From an uncultured Clostridia bacterium (GTDB lineage Bacteria; Bacillota; Clostridia; Tissierellales; Peptoniphilaceae): DNA of 64,000 bases. A program made the translations under genes and the position numbers. Position 1 is the stretch's first letter; each line of letters begins with the position of its first letter. Where the stretch lies: contig CAMYBS010000004.1 of the NCBI GenBank assembly GCA_947254025.1, positions 1 through 64,000 of the forward strand. The letters run 5' to 3'. Below, piece by piece: positions 28,732 through 38,565 of the stretch. The notes under the pieces are model-generated. The model saw nothing but the letters and a program-made list of their open reading frames with translations, was not told where the DNA came from and did no database searches.

Positions 28732-29669
28732 TGAAAGTCATTTACATGGGAACGCCGCTATTTAGTTTGGCGCCTCTAAAGTCTTTGAAGGATAATGGCT
28801 TTGATATAAGTATGCTTATCACTCAGCCAGACAGAAGACGTGGTAGAAAGATGAAAGTCACTTATTCAGAGCTAAAGACATATGCACTTGATAACGATAT
28901 AGAAGTCTTTCAGCCAGAAGATGTAAACAGCCATGAGTCCATAGCGAAAATCAAGGATACAGATGCTGATGTCATAGTTGTAGCTTCATATGGTCAGATA
29001 ATAAAAGAAGAGATACTTTACATGAAAAAGTATCACTCGATAAACATACATGCATCGCTTTTGCCAAAGTACAGAGGTGCGGCACCAGTGCAAGCGGCTA
29101 TCATTAATGAAGACAAAATAACAGGTATCACACTTATGAAGATGGCGAAGGGACTTGATACAGGAAACATTCTTATGACAAGAGAGCTTCCTATATCAGA
29201 TGACGATACAGCAGAGACATTAACTATGAAGCTATCAAATTTAGGTGCTCAGATGATAACTGAGTATTTAAATAATCTAAATGAGCTTGATGAGGGCAGT
29301 CCCCAAGATGACACTAAGAGCTCATATGTTAGGATGATTAAAAAGGAAGATGCTTTTATTGATTTTACTGAAAGCGCATCTAAAACCGAGCACATAGTTA
29401 GAGCTATGCAGCCATGGCCAGTTGCCTTTACTACTTATAAGGGAGAGAATATGAAGATATTTACATCTTTCGTGACTAAAGACAGTAGTGACGCTAAAGA
29501 AGGTACTATATTAGCTGTTAATAATGATGGTATAAAGGTTAAGTGTAAGGACGCTGCCATAATCATAAGTGAGGTGCAAATGCCTAACAAAAAGAGGATG
29601 AAGGTAGCTGATTATATAAGAGGAAATAAGATAGAAGTAGGAGAAAGGTTAGGAGAAAGATTATGCTAA
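28731..29669 (+). CDS. fmt: Methionyl-tRNA formyltransferase
   Basis: Formylates initiator Met-tRNA using 10-formyl-tetrahydrofolate; 312 residues. It shows MGTPLFSLAPL at the start, the catalytic segment SINIHASLLPKYRGAAPVQ and a C-terminal OB domain. The 3' end overlaps the metallopeptidase gene by 7 bases. Confidence 0.96.
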   Translation: MKVIYMGTPLFSLAPLKSLKDNGFDISMLITQPDRRRGRKMKVTYSELKTYALDNDIEVFQPEDVNSHESIAKIKDTDADVIVVASYGQIIKEEILYMKKYHSINIHASLLPKYRGAAPVQAAIINEDKITGITLMKMAKGLDTGNILMTRELPISDDDTAETLTMKLSNLGAQMITEYLNNLNELDEGSPQDDTKSSYVRMIKKEDAFIDFTESASKTEHIVRAMQPWPVAFTTYKGENMKIFTSFVTKDSSDAKEGTILAVNNDGIKVKCKDAAIIISEVQMPNKKRMKVADYIRGNKIEVGERLGERLC

Positions 29670-30376
29670 ACTTTTTAATATTTGTAGGAAGGTACCATAG
29701 TTATGTAAGCTCATACTTTATCTATGTTATACCGGCAATGTTACTAAGCTTTTATGCACAATATAAGATTGCTTATGTATACAAAGAATACATGGGTAGA
29801 CGCAGCTCATTGGGACGCAATGGCTCGGATATAGCAAGAGAGATTTTAGATAAGAACGGCCTAAGGAATGTCTCGATAAAGGAAGTGCCTGGCACCTTAA
29901 GTGATTATTATGATCCAAGAGATAAGAGCCTGTCTTTATCAAGAGACATATCAGACGGCACATCCATCGCCTCTGTTGCGGTTGCAGCACACGAAGTTGG
30001 ACATGCAATTCAAGATAAGGAAAGCTACCCTATGTTAAACTTAAGAAACTATATGGCACCAGCCGTAGGAGTATCAAGTAGACTTGCTATGCTACTAATA
30101 CTTGGAGGCTTGTTCTTTAACTTTGGTGGCTTATTAGATATAGGCATAATTCTGTATGCTGTCATAGTATTATTTACGCTAGTTACACTACCTGTTGAGT
30201 TTGATGCATCGAGGAGAGCTTTAAATGAAATTAGCTCTATGCAAGGCGCTGATGATGAAACTATTGACGGATCTAAAAAGGTTTTAAGAGCAGCAGCACT
30301 AACATATGTAGCTTCAGCATTTGCGGCACTTAGTGAACTACTAAGACTATTATCAATGAGGAGAAGAAATGACTAA
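29663..30376 (+). CDS. YugP-type membrane zinc metallopeptidase
   Basis: A 237-residue membrane protein with an N-terminal helix, the zinc site HEVGH (near 110) in VAVAAHEVGHAIQ, and two to three C-terminal helices, with the third-ligand region LPVEFDASRRAL. It matches the neutral zinc metallopeptidase family (YugP, DUF2174). Natural substrates are unknown. It is inserted between fmt and rsmB, as in other clostridial genomes, and overlaps rsmB by 8 bases. Confidence 0.85.
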   Translation: MLNFLIFVGRYHSYVSSYFIYVIPAMLLSFYAQYKIAYVYKEYMGRRSSLGRNGSDIAREILDKNGLRNVSIKEVPGTLSDYYDPRDKSLSLSRDISDGTSIASVAVAAHEVGHAIQDKESYPMLNLRNYMAPAVGVSSRLAMLLILGGLFFNFGGLLDIGIILYAVIVLFTLVTLPVEFDASRRALNEISSMQGADDETIDGSKKVLRAAALTYVASAFAALSELLRLLSMRRRND

Positions 30377-31655
30377 AAACAGCGATAGATATACAAGCTT
30401 TTTAATATTGAAAGATATATTTGCAAGTGGGGCTTACTCAAACATTAGCCTAAGAAGTGAACTTAATAAATTAGATAGCGAACAAAGTAAGTCTTTCGTA
30501 ACAAAGCTTGTTTATGGTGTTGTAGAGAGAAAACTGTATCTTGACTACATCATCTCAAAGCTGTCGTCGACTAAGCTTAGTAAGATTGACATCGATATAC
30601 TGATTGTCTTAGAGATGGCTTTGTATCAAATCATATACATGGATAAGGTACCTGAGAGTGCTGCAGTTAATGAAGCGGTGAAGCTTACTAAGACTATCAA
30701 TAAAAGATTAGCAGGCTTTGTTAATGCAAACTTAAGAAATTTTCTAAGAAATAAAGACGATTTAGTTAAAGTTGATATTTCTGACGAGCTTGAGAGATTA
30801 TCTGTAGAATATTCCATAAGCAAAGAGTTTTTGAAGATTTTAATGAGTGATTATGATAATGAAACTCTTCTAAACTTTTTAAAGAGGTCAATGGATGAGA
30901 GACTTCTTGATATAAGGATCAACACAAAGAAAACGAATAAGAAAGATTTAGAAGCTCTTCTTGATAAGTTTAATATCAAGTATGAAGAGAGCGATATATC
31001 TATTGACAGCCTTATCATATATGACAAGGTGAGTGATGTCATCAAGAGTTTATTTAGTCAAGGATATATATCCTTTCAAGATGCAACGAGTGCGAGTCTT
31101 CAAGATCACATAAAGCTTAATAAGGGCGATAGGATACTAGACCTTTGCGCAGCACCTGGTGGAAAGAGCATGCACATGGCTGAAAAGTTATTAGAAGGTT
31201 CTATAACTAGCTGCGACATATATGAGCACAAGATAAAACTTCTTGAAAAAGAAGCAGCTAGGCTTGGACTTGATAACATTGAATTTAAACTTAATGACGC
31301 ATTGAAACTTAACAAAGACTTTGTTGATGTCTTTGATAAGGTTTTGATAGATGTGCCATGTTCAGGAAGTGGTATAATATCAAGAAAGCCAGAGATAAAA
31401 TATCAAATAGGAATAAAGGAGCTTAAAGAGCTTAATCAAAAGCAGTGGAAGATATTAAATAATGCGAAGGACTATGTCAAGAAGGATGGACTACTTGTAT
31501 ATAGTACATGCAGCATACTTAAGATGGAAAACGAATATATACTGAAGAAGTTCCTTGAAGAGAACAAAGACTTTACATTGGAAGAATATATCAAACACAT
31601 GCCAAAAGATAAGATTAACGACGGCTTTTTCATTTCATATCTAAGGAAGGATTAA
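30369..31655 (+). CDS. rsmB: 16S rRNA (cytosine-967 C5) methyltransferase RsmB
   Basis: A 428-residue enzyme with an N-terminal NusB-like RNA-binding domain (VTKLVYGVVERKLYLD) and a SAM-dependent methyltransferase domain: LDLCAAPGGKS binds SAM, and catalytic cysteines are in VPCSGSG and STCS. It sits in the def-fmt-rsmB-rlmN series. Confidence 0.95.
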   Translation: MTKNSDRYTSFLILKDIFASGAYSNISLRSELNKLDSEQSKSFVTKLVYGVVERKLYLDYIISKLSSTKLSKIDIDILIVLEMALYQIIYMDKVPESAAVNEAVKLTKTINKRLAGFVNANLRNFLRNKDDLVKVDISDELERLSVEYSISKEFLKILMSDYDNETLLNFLKRSMDERLLDIRINTKKTNKKDLEALLDKFNIKYEESDISIDSLIIYDKVSDVIKSLFSQGYISFQDATSASLQDHIKLNKGDRILDLCAAPGGKSMHMAEKLLEGSITSCDIYEHKIKLLEKEAARLGLDNIEFKLNDALKLNKDFVDVFDKVLIDVPCSGSGIISRKPEIKYQIGIKELKELNQKQWKILNNAKDYVKKDGLLVYSTCSILKMENEYILKKFLEENKDFTLEEYIKHMPKDKINDGFFISYLRKD

Positions 31656-31656
31656 C

Positions 31657-32688
31657 TTGAGAAACATTATTAACAATATGTATATATCGGAGCTAGAGTC
31701 ATACTTTTTAGAGCTGGGCGAAAAGAAATTTAGATCTAAGCAGCTCTTTGAAGCCTTGCACAAGCAAAAGATAAAGAGCTTAGATGAACTTACTACATTT
31801 TCAAAGGATTTGAAAGAAAAGATTGCTATGAGTTCTGAGATATACGGCGTACAAATGGTTTTAGAGCTAAAATCAAAACTTGACGAAACAAGGAAATATC
31901 TTTTTGAGCTTCACGATGGCAATGTTATCGAAAGCGTCTTGATGAAGTATAAGTATGGTTACACGGTCTGTATATCAACACAGGTTGGTTGTAAGATGGG
32001 ATGTGCCTTTTGTGCTTCAACAAAGAAAGGCTTAATAAGAAACCTTTATGCGTCAGAGATGCTTGATGAGATATACGAGATAGAAAGATTAAACAATATA
32101 AATGTATCAAACATTGTACTAATGGGTAGTGGCGAAGCACTTGATAACTTTGATGAGCTTATAAGGTTTATCGAGTTAATAAGTGCAAAGGAAGGCAAGA
32201 ACCTTTCAAAAAGAAACATCACTATATCAACGTGCGGCTTAGCAGATAAGATACTAAAGCTTGCCGAGTATAACTATCCAGTAACGCTAACGATATCTTT
32301 ACATAATGCAGACGAGGAAGAAAGAAAGAAGATCATGCCGATTACTAGGAAGTATCCTTTCAAAGATCTTGTGCCTGCTCTTAAGGAGTATCAGGCCAGG
32401 ATTAATAAGAGGATATCTTTCGAATATGTTTTGATTGACGGTCTTAATGATTCTTACAAATCTGCTTTAGATATAAAAAATTTACTAAAAGATATTAAGT
32501 CACACATCAATTTAATTCCGCTTAACAAAATTAAAGAGTACGATGAAGAGCCAAGCACTTCCGAGAATATAAATAAATTTAAGAAGTACTTAGAAGACTT
32601 TGGTTTCAACGTAACAGTTAGGCGCGAACTTGGAGCAGACATAAACGCTTCGTGTGGACAACTAAGAAACAATTATCTTGAACAATAG
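31657..32688 (+). CDS. rlmN: Dual-specificity rRNA/tRNA adenine C2 methyltransferase RlmN
   Basis: Radical SAM enzyme methylating A2503 of 23S rRNA and A37 of tRNAs; 343 residues. The cluster motif is CKMGCAFC, with the family signature GSGEALDNFD; the C-terminal cysteine in NASCGQL completes the catalytic pair. It starts at TTG 31657, two bases after rsmB, with AAGGA upstream. Confidence 0.95.
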   Translation: MRNIINNMYISELESYFLELGEKKFRSKQLFEALHKQKIKSLDELTTFSKDLKEKIAMSSEIYGVQMVLELKSKLDETRKYLFELHDGNVIESVLMKYKYGYTVCISTQVGCKMGCAFCASTKKGLIRNLYASEMLDEIYEIERLNNINVSNIVLMGSGEALDNFDELIRFIELISAKEGKNLSKRNITISTCGLADKILKLAEYNYPVTLTISLHNADEEERKKIMPITRKYPFKDLVPALKEYQARINKRISFEYVLIDGLNDSYKSALDIKNLLKDIKSHINLIPLNKIKEYDEEPSTSENINKFKKYLEDFGFNVTVRRELGADINASCGQLRNNYLEQ

Positions 32689-32700
32689 GAGGTGGTCTAT

Positions 32701-33432
32701 GTGAATCTTGGTTATGTATCAGATAAGGGTAAAACGAGGAGCAATAATGAAGATAACTTTTTTATCTATGATGACTATCCATTCCCTTTCTTTGTAATTG
32801 CTGATGGAGTGGGCGGACACAAGGCAGGTGAACTAGCTAGTAAGATGGCGGTTGATACCATTGCAGATGTTTTGAAAAATAAAAAAGATGCAGTTTGTAT
32901 AGACGATGTTGAAGATGCTATAAGAACTAGCATAGTAAACGCTAACAATTCCATTTACAAATATTCAAAGTTTAATAAAGATTGCGAAGGCATGGGCACA
33001 ACGGTTTTAGTTTGTGCATATTACAAAAATACTTGCCTTATAGCTCATGTTGGTGACTCAAGAGCATATCTTATTAGAGATCACGAGATAGCTCAGCTAA
33101 CAGAGGACCATACCTTTGGTAATGAGCTAATAAAAAGGGCAGGAAGCAAGATTTTTAATGTAAAAAATATAGATAACAAAAACGCTTTGACGAGAGCACT
33201 TGGTACAGAGAAGACAGTTGTCATTGACACATATAAGTTTATACACAGAAACGATGACATAGTTCTACTATGTACTGATGGACTTAACAAAGAGGTCGAA
33301 GATAGCTCGATACTTGCAATAATTGAGAAGAATAAAAATATTTCGATGCAAAAAGTTGCAGAGGAGTTAAAGGATAGAGCTATACTTATGGGCGGAAGAG
33401 ACAATGTTACTATAATAACAATAAAAGCTTAG
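32701..33432 (+). CDS. prpC: PP2C-family serine/threonine phosphatase PrpC
   Basis: Metal-dependent phosphatase that reverses phosphorylation by PrkC, encoded immediately downstream. The 243 residues carry the metal motifs RSNNEDNFF, VIADGVGGHKAGE, GDSRAYL, LLCTDGL and GRDNVT. The GTG at 32701 is chosen as the start because AGGAGGTG ends 6 bases before it; the earlier in-frame GTG at 32692 lies inside that ribosome binding site. Confidence 0.94.
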   Translation: MNLGYVSDKGKTRSNNEDNFFIYDDYPFPFFVIADGVGGHKAGELASKMAVDTIADVLKNKKDAVCIDDVEDAIRTSIVNANNSIYKYSKFNKDCEGMGTTVLVCAYYKNTCLIAHVGDSRAYLIRDHEIAQLTEDHTFGNELIKRAGSKIFNVKNIDNKNALTRALGTEKTVVIDTYKFIHRNDDIVLLCTDGLNKEVEDSSILAIIEKNKNISMQKVAEELKDRAILMGGRDNVTIITIKA

Positions 33433-33442
33433 AGGTGATGAA

Positions 33443-35473
33443 ATGGATAAGATGATAGGAAAACTTTTATCGGATAGATATGAAATTCTTGAAAAAATTG
33501 GCGATGGCGGCATGGCAACAGTTTACAAAGCCAGATGTAGAGTTTTAGATAGATATGTTGCCATAAAGATATTAAGGCCTGAATATGCTAATGACGAGGA
33601 ATTTATAAGAAAATTTAATAGAGAGTCAAAAGCGGCAGCATCGCTTTCAAGCCAAAACATTGTTGGCATATACGATGTTGGCACAGATGTGATAGACGAG
33701 GAAACTATATACTATATCGTTATGGAATACATCGATGGTACGACTCTAAAGGATATAATCGACAGCAAAGGTAAGTTATCAGAAGATGACGCTATAAAAT
33801 ATTCAATACAAATACTTGGCGCCTTGAAGGATGCACATGATCATAACGTTATCCATAGAGACATCAAGCCACACAACATAATGATTACTAAGCAAGGAAG
33901 TGTAAAGGTAACTGACTTTGGTATAGCGAGGGCATCAACATCAACAACAGTAACAACTACGTCAGACGTACTTGGTTCGGTGCATTATATATCACCTGAG
34001 CAAGCAAGGGGCGGCTATACTGATAACAAAACAGATATATACTCCTTTGGTATAGTTCTATATGAAATGTTAACGGGCAAGAAGCCATATGATGGGGACA
34101 ACCCTATATCAGTAGCGATGAAGCAAATACAAGACGACATTGTTCCACCGTCTGAGTACCTTCCAGGCATGAATAAAAATCTTGAAAAGATAATATTAAA
34201 GTGTACAAGGAAGAAGCAAAGTGAAAGATATCAAAATGTTAATGAGATATTATCTGACTTCTTGCACTTAGATGATGATGATGATTTTAATTATGATAAA
34301 CAAAATGATAACTGGAATGATGAAACGGTTGTTTTGAAGCAAGAGGATATAATTAGAGAAGAAAAAATTGATAAGAAAAATAGGAATAGGGAGGAAAATA
34401 TTTCTGAAATGAGACAATCAAACAGAAGTCATCGTAGAAGAAAAAAAGAAAATGGCTTAGTAGGTGTTTTCTTAGGTATAATAACAGCACTAATATTAGT
34501 TGCGGGTCTGTTCTTTGGATATAACTACTTAAAGGGAGCTTTAAGTGGCGGGGGATCAGATGATATTTTAGTGCCAAACCTTGTTGGCGATGATTTAGAT
34601 ACTGCAAAATCTAAACTTGAAAGCCTAGGACTAAGTTATGAAGTAGTAGCAACAGAAAAGACTGATGGCAAGGCAAATATAGTTACAAAGCAAGATCCAG
34701 AAGCAAACTTTAAAGTTAAAAAAGACTTTAAGGTATCACTTACTATATCTGAGTCGGAAGATAGTGTTGAAGTTCCAAACATAGTTGGCGAAACAATACT
34801 TGATGCAGAAAGTATACTTAACAAATATGGCTTAAAGCTTGCTGAACCAAGCTATGAGGAAGACAGCGAGCACGACGAAGGAACTATTATCAAACAAGAA
34901 CCAAGTGAAGGTTCACAAGTTGAGAAAAACTCATTGGTAAAAGTAGTTGTAAGCAAAGGTAATCAAAATGAAGTGCAAGTTCCAGAGTTCGTAGGAAGAA
35001 ATAAGGATGAAGTTATAAAAGAAATTACAGATTTAGGACTTAAATATAAGATTACAAGCAAAGACAGTGAAGACTACGAAAAAGATATTGTAACTGAGCA
35101 ATCAATTGCCTCAGGTTCAACAGCTCAAAAGGATGAAGTTATAGACCTTGTGGTTTCAAAAGGTAAGATCGAAAGACCTAGCGAGGAAGAAAACAATGAG
35201 GGCAGTGAAACAAATGAAAAAACTTCTGACGCAGACAAGAAACACAAAGACAAAAGCACAGTTGTTATAGACATTGTTCTTCAAGCTGACACTGAACTTG
35301 AACAAACACACTTTACTATAGTTAAAAACTCTGGTGGAGTAAAAGAAACTGTTTATGATGAACTTGTTAGCAGAGAAGATGGACAAGTAAGGTTTAAATA
35401 CAATGCTAAAGAAGGAGATACCTTCGATATCTATAAGAATGACACTTATATAACTACAAAGCAAGCTAACTAA
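33443..35473 (+). CDS. prkC: PASTA-domain serine/threonine protein kinase PrkC
   Basis: Transmembrane Hanks-type kinase sensing cell-wall fragments; 676 residues. The kinase domain (about 1-275) has IGDGGMATVYKA, HRDIKPHNIM and DFG, with a threonine-rich activation loop. A basic juxtamembrane stretch (RSHRRRKK) and one membrane helix (about 338-362) follow. Three extracellular PASTA repeats come next (starting near 373, 437 and 510, each opening VPxxVG or VPEFVG), then an acidic linker and a short beta-rich tail of about 75 residues after the PASTA block. Forms the prpC-prkC-rsgA unit. Confidence 0.95.
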   Translation: MDKMIGKLLSDRYEILEKIGDGGMATVYKARCRVLDRYVAIKILRPEYANDEEFIRKFNRESKAAASLSSQNIVGIYDVGTDVIDEETIYYIVMEYIDGTTLKDIIDSKGKLSEDDAIKYSIQILGALKDAHDHNVIHRDIKPHNIMITKQGSVKVTDFGIARASTSTTVTTTSDVLGSVHYISPEQARGGYTDNKTDIYSFGIVLYEMLTGKKPYDGDNPISVAMKQIQDDIVPPSEYLPGMNKNLEKIILKCTRKKQSERYQNVNEILSDFLHLDDDDDFNYDKQNDNWNDETVVLKQEDIIREEKIDKKNRNREENISEMRQSNRSHRRRKKENGLVGVFLGIITALILVAGLFFGYNYLKGALSGGGSDDILVPNLVGDDLDTAKSKLESLGLSYEVVATEKTDGKANIVTKQDPEANFKVKKDFKVSLTISESEDSVEVPNIVGETILDAESILNKYGLKLAEPSYEEDSEHDEGTIIKQEPSEGSQVEKNSLVKVVVSKGNQNEVQVPEFVGRNKDEVIKEITDLGLKYKITSKDSEDYEKDIVTEQSIASGSTAQKDEVIDLVVSKGKIERPSEEENNEGSETNEKTSDADKKHKDKSTVVIDIVLQADTELEQTHFTIVKNSGGVKETVYDELVSREDGQVRFKYNAKEGDTFDIYKNDTYITTKQAN

Positions 35474-36333
35474 TGAAGGGGAAGATAATTAAATCTATAT
35501 CTGGTGTTTTCTATATTGAAAGCGAAGGACGTGTTTATGAAGCAAAGCAGTTTGGAAGCTTTAAAAAGCAAAAAGTAAAACCTCTTGTAGGTGACATTGC
35601 AAACTTCGTAGAAAAGGACGGCTCTTGCCTTATAGAAAGCATAGTAGATAGAAAGAACGTATTAATAAGGCCTAATGTTGCCAACATTGACAATCTATTG
35701 ATAGTTATGACTATAAGCACGCCAAGTATAAACTTACTCTTGCTTGATAAGTTTTTAGTCATGGCTGAGTACAATAAGATTAGGCCTATAATTATAATAA
35801 ATAAAAAAGACATCAAGCTTGATGAGATGATATACAATATGTATAAGAACATTGGCTACGATGTCTTCGAGACGAGCATATATGATGACGAGTCCATACA
35901 CAAGGTCTTAGATAAAATAAAGAACGAGACATCAGTTTTATCTGGGCCGTCAGGTGTTGGAAAGTCATCAATTATGAACTATCTTAATAAGAACAAGCTC
36001 ATCAAGACGCAAGAGATATCTATGAAGCTTAATAAAGGCAAGCAAACAACAAGGTCAGTGCAGCTATATTCTATTGATGATATGACTAATATCATAGACA
36101 CGCCTGGTTTTACCTCGCTTGAGATAGACTTTTTAGAGAGCGAAGATGAACTTAAAAATTATTACAGAGAGTTTAATAAGTATAAAAGCAAGTGCAGGTT
36201 TTCGTCATGCTTACACATCAACGAGCCTGACTGCGAGATAAAAAAACAAATCGAAGAAGAAAATATTTCATCCATAAGGTACAAAAATTACCTTTTGATG
36301 TATGAAGAGATAAAAGCAAAGAGGAGGTATTAA
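35473..36333 (+). CDS. rsgA: Ribosome small subunit-dependent GTPase RsgA
   Basis: Circularly permuted GTPase of late 30S assembly; 286 residues. An N-terminal OB domain is followed by the G4 motif NKKD, then G1 SGPSGVGKSS and G3 DTPGF in permuted order, and a C-terminal zinc knuckle (CRFSSCLHINEPDC). It is coupled to prkC by a TAATG overlap. Confidence 0.96.
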   Translation: MKGKIIKSISGVFYIESEGRVYEAKQFGSFKKQKVKPLVGDIANFVEKDGSCLIESIVDRKNVLIRPNVANIDNLLIVMTISTPSINLLLLDKFLVMAEYNKIRPIIIINKKDIKLDEMIYNMYKNIGYDVFETSIYDDESIHKVLDKIKNETSVLSGPSGVGKSSIMNYLNKNKLIKTQEISMKLNKGKQTTRSVQLYSIDDMTNIIDTPGFTSLEIDFLESEDELKNYYREFNKYKSKCRFSSCLHINEPDCEIKKQIEEENISSIRYKNYLLMYEEIKAKRRY

Positions 36334-36334
36334 T

Positions 36335-36979
36335 TTGAGAGAGATAGCACCATCGCTACTATCAGCGAACTTTTACAATTTAAAAGACGACTTAGAGAGA
36401 TTAAAAAACGAAGGTATTAAGTACTTACACCTTGATGTTATGGATGGAAATTTTGTGCCGAATATATCATTTGGCCTGCCAATTATTAAGTCAGTAAGAA
36501 AGAACACAGACTTTATTCTTGACTGCCACCTAATGATTGAGAAGCCTGAAAGATATTTGGAAGATTTTAAAAATGCTGGAGCAGATATACTTACAGTGCA
36601 TCAAGAATCAACAATACACTTGCAAAGAACGCTTAATGAGATTAGAAGACTTGGCATGAAAGCTGGAGTGTCACTAAACCCATCAACAAGCGAAGAAACC
36701 CTTAAGTACGTTATGGACGACCTTGATCTAATACTAATCATGTCGGTTAATCCAGGCTTTGGTGGTCAATCATATATCAAAGCTGTAGATGAAAAAATTA
36801 AAAGAGTTAAGAAGATGATTGTCGAGAGCGGAAAAGATATTATGCTCGAAGTTGATGGTGGAGTGAACAAGGACAATATAAAATACTTAGAAAGCTTAGG
36901 TGTAGATCTATTTGTTGCAGGATCAGCAGCATTTAAAAATTCAGAGATAGAAAAAAATTTAGAGGAGTTGAGAAGATAA
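36335..36979 (+). CDS. rpe: Ribulose-phosphate 3-epimerase
   Basis: Pentose phosphate pathway TIM-barrel enzyme; 214 residues. Signatures: PSLLSANF, HLDVMDGNFVPN, MSVNPGFGGQ and EVDGGV. The start is TTG 36335 with GAGGAGG upstream and is one base after rsgA. The stop overlaps thiN by one base. Confidence 0.96.
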   Translation: MREIAPSLLSANFYNLKDDLERLKNEGIKYLHLDVMDGNFVPNISFGLPIIKSVRKNTDFILDCHLMIEKPERYLEDFKNAGADILTVHQESTIHLQRTLNEIRRLGMKAGVSLNPSTSEETLKYVMDDLDLILIMSVNPGFGGQSYIKAVDEKIKRVKKMIVESGKDIMLEVDGGVNKDNIKYLESLGVDLFVAGSAAFKNSEIEKNLEELRR

Positions 36980-37626
36980 TGAAAAAAGATAGGATAGCAA
37001 TAGTATTAAATGGACCGATAGACTGTTTTTTAACTGGAGATATAAAGGATTATGCTTTGGTTATAGCTGTTGATGGCGGCTTGAATCACTTAGTTAAGTA
37101 TGATATGGATGCTGATCTATATATAGGCGATCAAGATAGTATTAACGATGATGCTAAGTTCTACTTAGAGACTAGCGGTATAGTTAAATTAGAATATGAG
37201 AGAGAAAAGGATAAAACCGACTTTGAACTTGCGCTAGAGTATGTTAAGAACAAGTGCGAAATAAAGAAAGTTGATATATATTGCGCTATGGGCAACAGAG
37301 TGGACCATACTATGACAGTTTTAAACAATGTCTTAGCATATAGCAAAGACTTAAATATGACTGTCTTTGGTGGAGATCAAATAGTAAAAGTTCTTAATGA
37401 AGGTGACAAGATAAGAGTTATAAACAGATATGATATCGTTTCATTCTCTTTAGTGCCAGCAGATGAAGACTTCACTGTTTCGATAGAGTCTGCAAAGTGG
37501 GAACTAGATCATAAGACTGTATCAAGAGGCAGCTCATTACTTATGAGCAACAAGGCAGAAGGTGACTATGCAGTAGTAACAGCACATAAGAACAGAGCGT
37601 TCTTGTTTTCAACATTGTTCTTATAA
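36979..37626 (+). CDS. thiN: Thiamine diphosphokinase
   Basis: Makes thiamine diphosphate from thiamine and ATP; 215 residues. Signatures: AVDGGLNHL, IGDQDSIN and EREKDKTDFELAL. It ends the long plus-strand run that began at yicC and is followed by tandem terminators. Confidence 0.93.
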   Translation: MKKDRIAIVLNGPIDCFLTGDIKDYALVIAVDGGLNHLVKYDMDADLYIGDQDSINDDAKFYLETSGIVKLEYEREKDKTDFELALEYVKNKCEIKKVDIYCAMGNRVDHTMTVLNNVLAYSKDLNMTVFGGDQIVKVLNEGDKIRVINRYDIVSFSLVPADEDFTVSIESAKWELDHKTVSRGSSLLMSNKAEGDYAVVTAHKNRAFLFSTLFL

Positions 37627-37661
37627 AGAGAGCATATATATAAAGAGATAACACATATAAG

Positions 37662-37692
37662 AAGGTCGAAGCAGATGCTTCGACCTTTTCTT
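37662..37692 (+). terminator. Rho-independent terminator after thiN
   Basis: Perfect 11-bp stem AAGGTCGAAGC (37662-37672) / GCTTCGACCTT (37677-37687) with a 4-base AGAT loop and a T-rich tail. Confidence 0.92.
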
Positions 37693-37701
37693 TATATACG
37701 C

Positions 37702-37734
37702 AAAGAGGCAAGGCAAAATCGTCCTGCCTCTTTT
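37702..37734 (+). terminator. Second hairpin terminator between thiN and rpmB
   Basis: Stem AAAGAGGCA (37702-37710) / TGCCTCTTT (37725-37733) with a 14-base loop and four T on the plus strand. It backs up the thiN terminator and could also act on the minus strand. Confidence 0.7.
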
Positions 37735-37741
37735 ATGTAAC

Positions 37742-37768
37742 GAAAAAAATTGCAGAAAGTCTGCAATT
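37742..37768 (-). terminator. Rho-independent terminator of rpmB
   Basis: Read on the minus strand: 9-bp stem AATTGCAGA / TCTGCAATT with a 3-base loop, followed by seven T. It starts 3 bases after the rpmB stop. Confidence 0.88.
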
Positions 37769-37770
37769 CT

Positions 37771-37962
37771 TTATTCGGCTCTTTGTACCTTGCCTGATCT
37801 TAGGCATCTAGTACAAACATTTATTCTTTTTACTGTTCCGTTAACGTTTGCTCTAACTCTTCTTAGGTTTGGCTTCCAAGTTCTTCTTGTATGTCTTAAA
37901 GAGTGAGATACTTTGTTACCGGCAATCATTCCTTTACCACATATATCGCAAACTCTACCCAT
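37771..37962 (-). CDS. rpmB: 50S ribosomal protein L28
   Basis: Ribosomal protein of 63 residues starting MGRVCDICGKG, with a four-cysteine zinc pattern (CDIC near the N-terminus; C-x2-C in NVCTRC) that marks the zinc-binding form of L28. The ATG at 37962 is preceded by GAGGAGG; the in-frame ATG 18 bases upstream lies before that site and is rejected. It is monocistronic, with its own promoter and terminator. Confidence 0.96.
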   Translation of the reverse strand: MGRVCDICGKGMIAGNKVSHSLRHTRRTWKPNLRRVRANVNGTVKRINVCTRCLRSGKVQRAE

Positions 37963-37994
37963 GTCTTTACCTCCTCTCAAGCTTTAACTACCTA

Positions 37995-38023
37995 ATTATA
38001 ACAAAGTTCTATATAAAAATCAA
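37995..38023 (-). promoter_or_regulatory. Sigma-A promoter of rpmB
   Basis: On the minus strand: TTGATT (38023-38018), 17-base spacer, TATAAT (38000-37995), 33 bases before the rpmB ATG. Confidence 0.85.
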
Positions 38024-38112
38024 GCCTTTTTTATAAAAAACAGATAAATTTTAAATAAAATGGCAAAAAAAGCTAAAATTTCTATTTAATTCTTTAAAAA
38101 TTGTCTATTTGA

Positions 38113-38121
38113 TGATATAAT
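38113..38121 (+). promoter_or_regulatory. Extended -10 promoter of asp23-yloV
   Basis: TGA-TATAAT at 38113-38121; the -35 candidate TTTAAA (38093-38098, 17-base spacer) is weak. The 231-base gap between rpmB and asp23 is strongly AT-rich and holds the two divergent promoters. Confidence 0.6.
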
Positions 38122-38193
38122 ATAAATACATATGAGTATGAATAAATTAGTTAAAAGATTAAAAAAGTTTATTAATTGAATGGAGGGAGATTT

Positions 38194-38556
38194 ATGCCTT
38201 GTCAATATACTAATGATTTAGGAACTATTAACATTGCTGATAATGTTGTCGCTAAGATAGCAGGCCTTTCTGCTATGGAAAGCTACGGCATAGTAGGTAT
38301 GAGTGCAATTGATGCAAAGGACGGTTTTTATAAGTTGCTTAACATGGAGAACTTATCTAAGGGAGTTAAGGTTAGCTCTGATGGTAAAAATCTAGATATA
38401 TCTCTATATGTTGTCTTAGAGTTTGGAGTAAAAATTTCAGTTGTATGCGACAACATTGTTGAAAAGGTTAAGTATAATGTTGAAAAGCAAACAGCTATGT
38501 CTGTTAAGAATGTCAATGTTTTTGTCCAAGGACTAAGAATAAATGACAAAAAGTAG
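38194..38556 (+). CDS. Asp23/Gls24 family envelope stress protein
   Basis: A 120-residue Asp23-domain protein (YloU type) with the pattern GTINIADNVVAKIAGLSAMESYGIVGM and a C-terminal beta-rich half. It pairs with the fatty-acid-kinase-like YloV gene downstream, as in Bacillus. The ATG at 38194 is supported by GGAGGGA; the TTG at 38176 lies before it. Confidence 0.9.
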   Translation: MPCQYTNDLGTINIADNVVAKIAGLSAMESYGIVGMSAIDAKDGFYKLLNMENLSKGVKVSSDGKNLDISLYVVLEFGVKISVVCDNIVEKVKYNVEKQTAMSVKNVNVFVQGLRINDKK

Positions 38557-38565
38557 GAGGTAAAT